Both the position numbers and the translations under genes were made by a program. From positions 43,430 to 86,812 of the forward strand of contig CAYMWF010000012.1 of the NCBI GenBank assembly GCA_964394085.1: DNA of 43,383 bases, in the 5' to 3' direction. Each line of letters starts with the position of its first letter. Positions within the stretch are counted from its first letter, which is position 1. Source of the stretch: CAYMWF01 sp964394085 [NCBI: uncultured Gemmatimonadota bacterium] (GTDB lineage: Bacteria > GCA-2686955 > CAYMWF01). Under the pieces are notes generated by a model. It was not told the DNA's origin and did not search any database. It saw only the letters and a program-made list of their open reading frames with translations. Shown in pieces: positions 1 to 8,314 of this stretch.

Positions 1-180
1 GGGAACCTCGCCGGGTTCAACCTGGATTTCTGCGCTGGGAACCTCACCGGGTTCAACCTGAATTTCTGCGCTGGGAACCTCACCGGGTTCAACCTGAGTT
101 TCCGCGCTGGGAACCTCACCGGGAGTGACTTGGGATTCAGCGCTCGGTACCTCACCGGGAGCTACCATTTCTCTTGAAAG
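1..180. repeat. 36-bp tandem repeat inside lipoprotein gene
   Basis: Five consecutive 36-bp units begin at 1, 37, 73, 109 and 145. The first three are nearly identical, differing at about one to three bases from each other. The fourth and fifth are increasingly diverged. The period is a multiple of three and keeps the reading frame, so each unit adds 12 residues. The near-identity of the outer copies suggests recent expansion by slippage or unequal recombination. The array probably continues past the window edge. Confidence 0.9.
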
Positions 181-318
181 AACTGGTCCCGGTTCGTACT
201 GGGCGCCACCGGACAAGATAAGTGCCGGATCATCTCCGGCGGGGCCGGTCGGAGAAGTGCCGCATCCTACAAGAAGAAGCACGTAGACCAGCAAGCCTGA
301 AACAACCAATTTCTTCAC
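1..318 (-). CDS. Repeat-containing lipoprotein, 5' part only
   Basis: The reading frame starts at a GTG (318-316) preceded by AGGAGG six bases upstream, and stays open to the window edge, giving 106 codons. The N-terminus is a lipoprotein signal: KK, a hydrophobic stretch, then the lipobox LVGC with the lipid-accepting Cys at residue 19. After about 30 linker residues the protein becomes a 12-residue repeat of the type PGEVPSAExQVE, seen about four times before the edge. The protein is therefore expected on the outer face of a membrane with a Pro/Glu-rich extended stalk. No enzymatic domain is visible and the rest of the gene lies outside the window. The function is unknown. The stalk could be a spacer holding a downstream domain away from the membrane. 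Confidence 0.8.
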   Translation of the reverse strand, partial: MKKLVVSGLLVYVLLLVGCGTSPTGPAGDDPALILSGGAQYEPGPVLSREMVAPGEVPSAESQVTPGEVPSAETQVEPGEVPSAEIQVEPGEVPSAEIQVEPGEVP

Positions 319-718
319 CTCAAACCTCCTTTAACTAGGGCATGCGTCATTTACCACCGGGCTGCCACGACTGACCTGGTTGGCTGTTTTGTCTCTTTCA
401 GGTATCGCAATGACCGTGCCACAAGGTTTGAGGAAGACAAGGCAGCCCTAACTCTTTATATTATAATTTATTAGGCTATTCTCTCGCGTAATGACGAGTT
501 CTGAAATCCTGATCCGTCACATTGTATTGTGCAAGGGATTTTGCATTATGCACATGTTTTCCGTTATATCTTCTCCATCCACATATCCATTCTTGAAGAA
601 TCACCTTTCGAGACAGGATTAACCAACTTCACTCGAATATGAAACTACCGGTAGATCCTACTTTTTTTTTAGAAACACGGGAGTGAAATGGAAGACAGAC
701 CTGTAAAGGAAGTCTGCT
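319..718. other. Intergenic region, no gene seen
   Basis: These 400 bases separate the lipoprotein start from the recO stop and hold no convincing reading frame. A TATAAT on the minus strand (465-460) could be a -10 box for the lipoprotein, but no matching -35 box is visible. A bulged hairpin at 691-720 (GAAG, CAGAC paired with GTCTG, CTTC) overlaps the recO stop codon. It may end the recO operon, although no strong U-tract follows it on the minus strand. A run of nine T lies at 662-670. Confidence 0.5.
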
Positions 719-1639
719 TCAGGCTGAGGGAGGTTTCTGAGGTGTAGATAAAATTGACAAATTTTTTATCATTTCGGAATAGTTAAATCCGGCTGGAACG
801 GATTTAGGCGCGCCAGAGTGTCTCCATTTATGGTGAAGATACAAAGCAAGCGCCGGAAACAATACTTGTTCGTCAAAATGAAACCTATACTTCGCCCTTA
901 TATATCTGGCTACAAAGTATTCGTCTTCAAATCCAAGATTGACCTTATCTAACTCACCGAGATACAGTTTCAACAGCTTTTCCTGTAATTGATCAGGCCA
1001 TTTTTCGAGCATATCATCTCGGGTTCCGCAATCATCACATATAAAACAGACATCGCTGCGGCAGAAAATTCCCGGCGGCAGCGCCTTATTCCCACATCTG
1101 GAACAGATCGATGGATCGCTGCCTGTTCCCGAGACCCGAAGAGCCTGTAATTCGCTGGCAGGTGCAAGTACCGTTCTGACTCCGGTTCCTGCCGTCACTT
1201 CGATTTGCCTCAGAGTTTCCATCATTTCTTCAAATAGTTCAGAGCATGCTCCCCCGGGTAGGGCAAGAGCAGAATAGAACTCTACAATCCTCGACGCAGT
1301 AAGGATGCCTTCAAGGTTCATTCTGATAGATGGAAAAGTTTCAATAATTGATGATTCTTTCAAACCGAGAGTACCGGTTCTGGTCCTGAAAAATTCTAAA
1401 TTTACCAGGACGAGTCGATCAATCGCCTGACCGTATTTCTGATATTGAAGGCGCCCTCCCTTGATACGAAACGTCATAATTCCATTCAGATCCGTAAAAC
1501 ACCGGACAAGGACAGATGTTTCACCAACGGGTTTCCATCCGAGCACCAGCCCTCTGCATTTACATGGAATCATAATTGTCGAACTATCGCTTTGTTCATC
1601 CGGGAGTCGAAGGTATTTTACTCCTTCTTCAATTTTCAA
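719..1639 (-). CDS. recO: DNA repair protein RecO
   Basis: RecO loads RecA onto SSB-coated single-stranded DNA together with RecR and anneals complementary strands in RecF-pathway repair. The protein shows the family plan: an N-terminal OB-fold (GLVLG, then GETSVLVRCFT and a KGGR element), a helical middle, and a C-terminal zinc-finger-like region with two CxxC pairs (CSRC and CDDC). The start is uncertain. The TTG at 1639 overlaps the mgtE stop in a TTGA arrangement, as is usual in this operon, and gives 306 residues. An ATG at 1573 aligns better with the usual RecO N-terminus but has no Shine-Dalgarno. It is the last gene of the phoH-to-recO operon. Era/recO genes commonly sit near phoH-ybeY in other bacteria. 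Confidence 0.88.
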   Translation of the reverse strand: MKIEEGVKYLRLPDEQSDSSTIMIPCKCRGLVLGWKPVGETSVLVRCFTDLNGIMTFRIKGGRLQYQKYGQAIDRLVLVNLEFFRTRTGTLGLKESSIIETFPSIRMNLEGILTASRIVEFYSALALPGGACSELFEEMMETLRQIEVTAGTGVRTVLAPASELQALRVSGTGSDPSICSRCGNKALPPGIFCRSDVCFICDDCGTRDDMLEKWPDQLQEKLLKLYLGELDKVNLGFEDEYFVARYIRAKYRFHFDEQVLFPALALYLHHKWRHSGAPKSVPAGFNYSEMIKNLSILSTPQKPPSA

Positions 1640-3051
1640 ATCTCGAAGATATTCATCAGGGACAGAGCCAGACTGAAATAAAGAACCATTCCGAGCACAT
1701 CATTGATCGTCGTTACCAGCGGGCCCGTGGCGACTGCCGGATCGATACCGACTTTTTTGAAAATTACAGGTAGATAAGCACCCCAGAAGGCAGCAGATGT
1801 AAGAACCACCACCATTGTAGAGGAGAGGATTATCCCGAATGGAAGGCTATGTTCGGGATGTCCGAGAAGGATCTGCATCATGTATCCGGTAATTCCGAGA
1901 ACGGCACCTGCAGAAATCCCGATCATCAAACCGATTCTGAGTTCCTTCATAACACGTTTTCCATATCTAAGATAATTGATATCCCCTGTCGCGATTCCCC
2001 TAATCAAGATGGTCGATGATTGCATCCCGATATTACCACCCATAGCCGCAATCAGTGGGATGAAGAACACAAGAGCAGCCAATCTGGTGATTGCTGGCTC
2101 GAAGTTTAACAAAACAAAACCGGTCACTAATTCACCCAAAAAACAGACCAGTAGCCAGGGCATCCTCATTGTAAAAGCTCTATAAGAAGATAATCCTTCC
2201 TGAATTTCAGTCTCGCTTGCACCAACGAGCCGAAGAATATCCTCAGTGGCCTCCTCCTCAACAACATCCATGACATCATCGAAAGTAACAATACCGACAA
2301 TTCTACCCATAGCATCCACTACGGGCAGTGCAGAAAGATTGTACTTCGCCATTATCCTCCCTACATCTTCCTGATCCTTGTCGAGTGGTACGGATACAAT
2401 ATCCGTGAGCATAGTGTCATGGATGGATGCATCAGGGTCTGCAAGTACAAGCCTTGAGAGAGGAAGAACTCCCATGAGTCTTTTCTTGTCATCAACTGCA
2501 TACACATAAATAACCCGACCGATTTCTTTCGCATCGCTTCTTACGATTTCTATGGCTTCCCCGACCGTTATCCCCTGGGGAACACTTACGAACTCGGTCG
2601 CCATGATCCCCCCGGCGGATTCTTCGGGATACTCCATGAGCATCTTAACTTCGGCGGAATCTTCGGGCTCAATGCGCGCCAGAACTTCCCGGGCTTCATC
2701 TGGATCTAGGGTTTTGATGATATCAGCAGCATCATCCGAGTGCATGAGATCGACAACACGGGAAATCTTCTCCGCACCCTGGCTATCGAGCAATGTTTCC
2801 TGTGATGCTCCCTCAACCTCTACAAGCACCCTGGCGGCGGTTTTGTCGTCAAGTTGCTCGAACAGTATCCTGCTGCCGTCTTCATCAAGATGGTTTATCA
2901 GCTCCGCGATGTCCGCTGGATGGAGAGTGTGGATAACTTCTTTTAGTTCTTCTATTCGCTGATGCTCCAAGAGGTCATCAACGAGCTCATACAATTTTTC
3001 GAGTTTTTCGGTCGAGTTTTCTTTCAGTATGTCAATTGTGCGTTTATTCAC
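1636..3051 (-). CDS. mgtE: Magnesium transporter MgtE
   Basis: This is a 471-residue Mg2+ channel/transporter of the inner membrane. The domain order is complete: an N-terminal helical MgtE_N domain (about 1-145), two CBS domains (about 150-205 and 215-270) that sense cytoplasmic Mg2+, a linker helix, and a five-helix pore domain (about 295-471). The pore domain has the conserved AAMGGNIGMQ and the DPAVATGPL...TTINDVLG motifs. The start is GTG at 3051, overlapping the TGA of the upstream CorC-like gene in a GTGA arrangement, which implies translational coupling. Its place directly behind two CorC/CNNM-type genes groups three predicted Mg2+-linked membrane proteins in one transcript. No M-box or other Mg2+ riboswitch precedes it. 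Regulation is probably by gating plus operon transcription. Confidence 0.96.
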   Translation of the reverse strand: MNKRTIDILKENSTEKLEKLYELVDDLLEHQRIEELKEVIHTLHPADIAELINHLDEDGSRILFEQLDDKTAARVLVEVEGASQETLLDSQGAEKISRVVDLMHSDDAADIIKTLDPDEAREVLARIEPEDSAEVKMLMEYPEESAGGIMATEFVSVPQGITVGEAIEIVRSDAKEIGRVIYVYAVDDKKRLMGVLPLSRLVLADPDASIHDTMLTDIVSVPLDKDQEDVGRIMAKYNLSALPVVDAMGRIVGIVTFDDVMDVVEEEATEDILRLVGASETEIQEGLSSYRAFTMRMPWLLVCFLGELVTGFVLLNFEPAITRLAALVFFIPLIAAMGGNIGMQSSTILIRGIATGDINYLRYGKRVMKELRIGLMIGISAGAVLGITGYMMQILLGHPEHSLPFGIILSSTMVVVLTSAAFWGAYLPVIFKKVGIDPAVATGPLVTTINDVLGMVLYFSLALSLMNIFEI

Positions 3052-4295
3052 CTTTCTACCCTCACATAGCCGATCTTCCGGCGGGTTGTAGAAAGAATTA
3101 CTGCCCGGGCTTCCCCCAGATCAACGTGCTCGCCTTTTTTCGGGATACGGTGCAGCCTGGCCAGGATACAGCCTCCAAGAGATACAAAATCACCCCGTTC
3201 CAGGTTAATATTCATCAAGTGTTCCACTTCCTGTGCGTCGATCTCCGAATCAAAAATGAAAACGTTTTCTCGCAGCCTCTTTGCGTATGGCGTTTCAGTC
3301 GATACTTCCGAATCGAAAAACGTTGTCAATCCATCGAGAAGATGATTCAGAGTAAGTACTCCTGCGGTGCCACCGTGTTCATCAACTACGACTACCATTT
3401 GCTCCCGGTTCTTTATCATGACACGTAATAGATCCTGGCAGGAACGGGATTCAGGGACATATGTGACATTTCGAACGAAACCGGTGCCCAAGCCATCTTC
3501 CCAATTATCCGCAATATCAATCAAGTCACGACGGTGAATGAACCCCTTTATACTGTCAAGGTTACCATCGATAATGGGCAATCTATCCCATTCACTGCTG
3601 ATTACCGTATCAAGAAGCTCATCATAAGAAGCGCCAACATCCACCGCTGCGAGCTTTGTACGGGGAATCATCATTTCTCCTACTGTACTGTGGGAAAACT
3701 GAAGCCATTTGCGAAGAACCCTCATGTATTCATTCGTCATGTTTCCTTGTCTGTCTATTTGATCGAGAAGCCGGATAATGTCCGAACGGGACCGCCACAT
3801 TTCAGACCTGTTCTGATCCAGGCCGATGATTATCAGAAGAAAGTGAACCATCCGGGCAAGCAGGAAATTCAGCGGCCAGAAAGTATAATAGAACAGGGAC
3901 AGCAGAGGGTACACTTTCCGGGATAGCGGCTCATTGAATTCCCTGAATATCATTTTGGGAATAATTTCACCTAGAATAAGGACAACAGGGGTAAAAAGGA
4001 TAACGTCGATTATTACATGCGGGATATTGATCGAAATCGCGTGCTCGAAAAAATATGCAGTCAGGGATGAGCCTGTAACGAGGGCGAGATTATTCCCGAT
4101 CAGAACTGTATTGAGGAATCGTTCCGGTTTTTTCAGAAACCGCACCAGCCGGGTTGCCCTTCTATCCCCTTTCTCAGCGTGGTGTTGAAGTCTGATACGG
4201 TTTAGGGAGGTTAGGGCGATCTCCGAGCCCGAGAAAAATCCGGATAGAAGTATCGATATAAAGATCGATATGAGGATGAATATAGCGGAGGACAT
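3048..4295 (-). CDS. CNNM/CorC-family transporter (DUF21-CBS-CorC), copy 2
   Basis: This 415-residue membrane protein has a DUF21 (CNNM transmembrane) domain over roughly residues 1-190, opening with the FFSGSEIALTS motif. A CBS pair follows (about 205-330, including MMIPRTKLAAVDV and VVVDEHGGTAGVLT), then a C-terminal CorC_HlyC domain. Relatives are Mg2+ or divalent-cation exporters or resistance proteins (CorC, MpfA, CNNM). The old name haemolysin C does not imply a toxin. It lies 7 bases behind its paralogue and overlaps mgtE by 4 bases. The two copies diverge strongly, especially in the pore domain and C-terminus, so they are likely a heteromeric pair or old duplicates, not a recent duplication. 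The transported ion cannot be read from the sequence. Confidence 0.92.
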   Translation of the reverse strand: MSSAIFILISIFISILLSGFFSGSEIALTSLNRIRLQHHAEKGDRRATRLVRFLKKPERFLNTVLIGNNLALVTGSSLTAYFFEHAISINIPHVIIDVILFTPVVLILGEIIPKMIFREFNEPLSRKVYPLLSLFYYTFWPLNFLLARMVHFLLIIIGLDQNRSEMWRSRSDIIRLLDQIDRQGNMTNEYMRVLRKWLQFSHSTVGEMMIPRTKLAAVDVGASYDELLDTVISSEWDRLPIIDGNLDSIKGFIHRRDLIDIADNWEDGLGTGFVRNVTYVPESRSCQDLLRVMIKNREQMVVVVDEHGGTAGVLTLNHLLDGLTTFFDSEVSTETPYAKRLRENVFIFDSEIDAQEVEHLMNINLERGDFVSLGGCILARLHRIPKKGEHVDLGEARAVILSTTRRKIGYVRVER

Positions 4296-4302
4296 ACCAC
4301 GG

Positions 4303-5589
4303 CTACTTCCGGAGGTGCTCCGGGACCTGTTTGTCCCTGAAGAGGATCCGGATCGAAACGATCCTGTGTTTTATTACTTTCTCAACGATGAATTCAAGCC
4401 CGTCATATTCCAGTGATCTTTTTGCCGCAGGCACTTCACCGAGTTGATCGAGGAGGAATCCACCGAGAGTTTCGGAATCTTCGGCGGGAAGTTCAACATC
4501 GAAGGTTTCGTTGAATTCTCCGATGTCTAGTTTTCCATCCGCCAGCAGAGTATTCTCATTGATTACTTCGAATAATTTTTCTTCTACATCGTATTCATCG
4601 AAAATTTCACCGACAATTTCTTCGAGAAGATCTTCCATGGTTACTAGACCCGACGTGCCGCCGTATTCATCGACAACGATCGCCAGGTGCATTTTGTCAC
4701 GTTTGAATTCGCGTAGCAAATCGTCTATATTCTTATTTTCAGGGACGAAATGCGCTTTTCTCAGAATCGAAGCAAGGTTGAAATCTTTATCCGGCTCCCT
4801 GATATAACGAAGCAGGTCCTTAGCATATAATAAGCCGACTACGTCATCGATACTCTCCTGGTAAACTGGAATTCGTGAATGCCCGTGCTCCCGGATAATA
4901 TCGACGACATCATTTCTGCTCATACCTACTTCGATGGCGCATATATCGGTTCTCGGCACCATGACTTCTTTTACGACGGTTTCACCGAACTCGAAGATGG
5001 AGTCGATCATCTCCTTTTCGTCCTCTTCGAAAACCCCCTCCTCTCCAGACATCCTGAACAGGGTCTTAACTTCCTCTTCCGAAAGAAACGGATGAGGGCG
5101 TCCGCGCACCTTGAAAATTGTCGTCATAACCGATATTTTTCTCAAAACCACCACGACTGGGTGGAATATGGTGCCGAACAGACTGATCACGGGAGCTGCT
5201 CGCAGGGCGAATTTCTGTGAATTTCTTAGAGCTATCGATTTCGGAGTGACTTCGCCGACAATCAACAGTAGAAGCGGCATGAATACAACAGCCGCGGCCA
5301 CCCCATAAACATCACGAAAGCCGTAATATCCGCATAATTCGAACATCGCCGCTGTGGCCAATACAGAAGCGGCGACATTCACCAGGGTATTCCCGAAGAG
5401 AATGGTGACCAGCAGATCACTCTGCTTATCCATGAGCGAAACAAGTAATTCGGCGTTCCTCTGCTTTTTTTCCTGAATGCTGCTGATCTGATCTTTCGAA
5501 AGAGAAAAGAAGGCTGTTTCCGAGCCTGAGAAAAATGCCGAAAGCAGCAGAAGGACGCCCGCAGTCGCCATTTCAATCCAAAATAGCAT
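4303..5589 (-). CDS. CNNM/CorC-family transporter (DUF21-CBS-CorC), copy 1
   Basis: The 428-residue protein has the standard three-part plan: a DUF21 membrane domain (FFSGSETAFFSLS near the start, four hydrophobic segments to about residue 160), a CBS pair (from VKEVMVPRTDICAIE to VVDEYGGTSGLVTMEDLLEE) and a CorC_HlyC C-terminal domain. The acidic stretch SGEEGVFEEDEKEMI before the CBS pair is typical of the family. A role in Mg2+ or other divalent-cation export is inferred from homology. The ATG at 5589 lies directly after the ybeY stop and has GGAG about 11 bases upstream. Association of corC with ybeY and phoH is also known in gamma-proteobacteria (ybeZ-ybeY-corC), which supports the assignment and the shared operon. 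Confidence 0.94.
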   Translation of the reverse strand: MLFWIEMATAGVLLLLSAFFSGSETAFFSLSKDQISSIQEKKQRNAELLVSLMDKQSDLLVTILFGNTLVNVAASVLATAAMFELCGYYGFRDVYGVAAAVVFMPLLLLIVGEVTPKSIALRNSQKFALRAAPVISLFGTIFHPVVVVLRKISVMTTIFKVRGRPHPFLSEEEVKTLFRMSGEEGVFEEDEKEMIDSIFEFGETVVKEVMVPRTDICAIEVGMSRNDVVDIIREHGHSRIPVYQESIDDVVGLLYAKDLLRYIREPDKDFNLASILRKAHFVPENKNIDDLLREFKRDKMHLAIVVDEYGGTSGLVTMEDLLEEIVGEIFDEYDVEEKLFEVINENTLLADGKLDIGEFNETFDVELPAEDSETLGGFLLDQLGEVPAAKRSLEYDGLEFIVEKVIKHRIVSIRILFRDKQVPEHLRK

Positions 5590-6039
5590 TTAAAGTTCTT
5601 CTCCTTGAAGATCGGCCAACACGTTTCTTTCCATTGCTATCATCCGTTTATACTCGTCAGGAGTATGGTGGTCAAATCCTAATAAATGAAGGAGCCCGTG
5701 TACCATCAGGCGTCTAATCTCCGCCCGTAGCGGGATATTATCTCGTGCAGCGTTTTCTCTGGCGATATCGGGGCAGATATAAACCTCGCCCCAAGGATCG
5801 ATATCCCCGGGGAAATCATCCTTGTCGGGGGTTTCCAGACAGAACGACAAGACATCGGTAGCACCATCCCTGCCACGAAATTTTCTATTCAATTCCTCCA
5901 TTGCGGATCTGGATGCGAAAACAAAATTCACGACCCTGTCTTTTATCGTAAGACTCTCCAGCATCGCAATCTCCATTCTACTTAGAACGGAGATATCATC
6001 CGGTAACTGCGTCAACTCCTCTGTCTTCAAAATCGGCAA
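5590..6039 (-). CDS. ybeY: Endoribonuclease YbeY (rRNA maturation factor)
   Basis: YbeY is a single-strand-specific, zinc-dependent RNase needed for 16S rRNA 3'-end maturation and ribosome quality control. The hallmarks are present: LNRKFRGRDGATDVLSF in the middle and the zinc motif HGLLHLLGFDH near the C-terminus (H-x3-H-x5-H). The start is not obvious. The frame is open back to 6105, inside the upstream gene. The TTG at 6039 is preferred because GAAGGGAG sits five bases upstream and it gives 149 residues, the family norm. An ATG at 5976 would cut into the N-terminal fold. The overlap with the upstream 7TM-HD gene is 44 bases. PhoH, YbeY and CorC form a widespread neighbourhood, and PhoH is thought to assist YbeY. 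Confidence 0.9.
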   Translation of the reverse strand: MPILKTEELTQLPDDISVLSRMEIAMLESLTIKDRVVNFVFASRSAMEELNRKFRGRDGATDVLSFCLETPDKDDFPGDIDPWGEVYICPDIARENAARDNIPLRAEIRRLMVHGLLHLLGFDHHTPDEYKRMIAMERNVLADLQGEEL

Positions 6040-8314
6040 TTTCGCTCCCTTCGCCTTCACCGGCTGCATGCTTCTTTTGCTCAGTTCTTGATGAGGGATA
6101 ATCAATACGCTTCTGGAGAATTCCTTTAAGGACTGGAATGAAACTTTCCCGTATCTTGGCGAGATCGTTGAATGTCAAATCACAATCCGACAATTGTTCA
6201 TCACCGAGTTTCGAATCGAAGGCTTTCTTTATCAGCCCCCTGATTTTCCCCTGGGTAGCATCGCGAAGTGTATATGTCATCGCTTCAACCGTATCAGCAA
6301 GCATCACAATCGCTGTTTCCTTAGACCGGGGTTTCGGTCCGGGATAACGGTAATCCTCGGCCCGAACGATATCGTGCGACTCTGTTTCCAACGCCTTATT
6401 GTAAAAATATCTTTGAATAGTAGTTCCGTGATGTTCCTTGATAAAATCGATTATTACCTCAGGTAATCCTTCTTTTCTCCCGAGTTTGACCCCCTCCTTC
6501 GTGTGAGAAACTATTACAAGATTGCTCATCGCGGGGTTCAAAGCATCATGTTTATTATCTCTGCTGAACTGATTCTCAATAAAATATTCAGGTCTGTTCA
6601 GCTTACCTATATCATGATAATAAGCCCCGACCCTAGTCAGAAGCGGATCTGCACCAATGGCCGTAGCCGCGGCTTCCCCCAGGTTACCCACAACGACACT
6701 ATGATGGTAAGTGCCTGGAGCTTCGAGTGAGAGGCGCCGGAGAAGCGGCCGATTGAAATCAGCGAGTTCATACAATGTAAGGTCAGTAGTAATCTTGAAT
6801 CCTCGTTCGAATATCGGGAGAATCGAAATCGCAATGAAAGTCGAAGCGAAGCCGCTGCCGACGCCGAACCCTATCCTTTTAACTGAAAGGATCCAATCCA
6901 CCTGGGCTATTACTCCTGTAAAAACAATGGAAATGATATATGCCGCTGAAATATATGACGCCATTCTAAAATAAACCAGACGGTTACCGCTCGGGCGGAA
7001 CGAGAGGGAGGCCGTGAGGGTCACTATAAGGCAGACAAGGAGCAGAGATGGATCGAATGATGTGAATGACGTGATAATCAGTGAGATAAATATTGAGAGC
7101 ACGACGGCCAGCTGGTTGTCAACCAGGAGTGCGCAAAGAATGACTGCAAGCGATACGGGAACTAAATAGTTATTTAGATTCTGACTGTACAAAATATATG
7201 CGGAAACATATGCCGGAAGAAGGATAAGTATGAGGAGAAGAAGCAGACTCGAATTATCTTCGAATATTTCCGGTTTGAAACGGATAAGATACCAGGAGAA
7301 AAGTACAAGAATAACGCAGAGAAAAGCCACTTTAGCAATAAATCCGGATAATACTCCCAAACCACTACTGGTGAATGCCTGTTCACTGACAAGTTCATTC
7401 CTTAAAGCATTGAGGACCTTCGCCTGTTCTACCGTAACCTGCTCATAGGCTCCTATAATCTTCTCATCCGCCAGATATGTGACCCAATCTCTTGAAAGCT
7501 TTGAAATTTCTCCTGCAGCCTCTTGCCTGATCCGCTCATTATCTACGAAGATATTGGGAGTCAGAATCCTGGCAATAATATGCTCGGCTACTCTGACTGC
7601 ATCGCTTTCCTTGCCCAACTCCTGTTCAACACGTTTCACAATTTTGTTCAAGTATGTGGATGCCCGATAGAACTGGAACAGAGTAACGGGAGCTTCTTCA
7701 CCGTCTTGAATAAGAACCATCTTCCTGTTGCCGGTCTTAACAAGCTCATTGCTGTCTTCGATAATGCCGGCTTCGTAAAAATCGTTGACTGTTCGCTTGA
7801 TAAACTCTTCAAGTCTTCTTCTGGTATCGGCTGATTCGAAAAATATACCGAGATCCTCATCGCTGATGCCGAAATTCCATCTGGAAAAGTTGTATTCAGG
7901 AGTCATTACAGTGTCAGGAAGAGTTTGAATGACACTGCTGATCGAGTCGATATAAGCGAAGAATGTATCCAGATACTCCATATGCGAGGAGACGACATCT
8001 CCCCTATAATTCAGGTAAACAGGAACACGTGATTCCGCGGCCTTTTCTTCTTCGGCCCAGGTTTCATCATCCTTTTGAAGAGTAATGGTTCGGGGAGCAC
8101 GGATCTCCTCGCGACACAATTCCCCGGCCTTATAGTTATATGTATCCACCTGGAACATCTGCGGGCGATAAAGTACGCTGAGAGCAACTATGAAACTGAA
8201 TGCAAGAACCCATCTGACGGCATGGCTTGATGTAAAATTGCCTCCGGTCTTCTTTTTGCCTGGTAGGTTATTTCCTGATTTCTTTTTCATTTTCACCGGC
8301 TTGAGCGGTATCAT
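5996..8314 (-). CDS. 7TM-HD membrane phosphohydrolase (PgpH-like)
   Basis: The 772-residue protein has one N-terminal membrane helix (about 33-50), a long extracytoplasmic 7TMR-HDED-type domain (about 55-310), a cluster of about seven membrane helices (320-500) and a cytoplasmic HD domain. The catalytic HD pair is at 567-568 (YYHDIGKL), with HHS at 537-539 and EHHGTT near 627 supplying further metal ligands. Characterised members such as PgpH of Listeria hydrolyse c-di-AMP to pApA, so turnover of c-di-AMP is the likely but unproven activity. The sensing domain would respond to something outside the inner membrane. It overlaps phoH by 47 bases from this ATG, or by 23 if the ATG at 8290 is used. 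The phoH-pgpH-ybeY order is the same as in Firmicutes. Confidence 0.92.
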   Translation of the reverse strand: MIPLKPVKMKKKSGNNLPGKKKTGGNFTSSHAVRWVLAFSFIVALSVLYRPQMFQVDTYNYKAGELCREEIRAPRTITLQKDDETWAEEEKAAESRVPVYLNYRGDVVSSHMEYLDTFFAYIDSISSVIQTLPDTVMTPEYNFSRWNFGISDEDLGIFFESADTRRRLEEFIKRTVNDFYEAGIIEDSNELVKTGNRKMVLIQDGEEAPVTLFQFYRASTYLNKIVKRVEQELGKESDAVRVAEHIIARILTPNIFVDNERIRQEAAGEISKLSRDWVTYLADEKIIGAYEQVTVEQAKVLNALRNELVSEQAFTSSGLGVLSGFIAKVAFLCVILVLFSWYLIRFKPEIFEDNSSLLLLLILILLPAYVSAYILYSQNLNNYLVPVSLAVILCALLVDNQLAVVLSIFISLIITSFTSFDPSLLLVCLIVTLTASLSFRPSGNRLVYFRMASYISAAYIISIVFTGVIAQVDWILSVKRIGFGVGSGFASTFIAISILPIFERGFKITTDLTLYELADFNRPLLRRLSLEAPGTYHHSVVVGNLGEAAATAIGADPLLTRVGAYYHDIGKLNRPEYFIENQFSRDNKHDALNPAMSNLVIVSHTKEGVKLGRKEGLPEVIIDFIKEHHGTTIQRYFYNKALETESHDIVRAEDYRYPGPKPRSKETAIVMLADTVEAMTYTLRDATQGKIRGLIKKAFDSKLGDEQLSDCDLTFNDLAKIRESFIPVLKGILQKRIDYPSSRTEQKKHAAGEGEGSEIADFEDRGVDAVTG

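Noticed and set aside
3048-5589. CorC/HlyC-type genes considered as haemolysins
   Set aside because: The name is historical. DUF21-CBS-CorC architecture and the Mg2+ gene context argue for cation transport.
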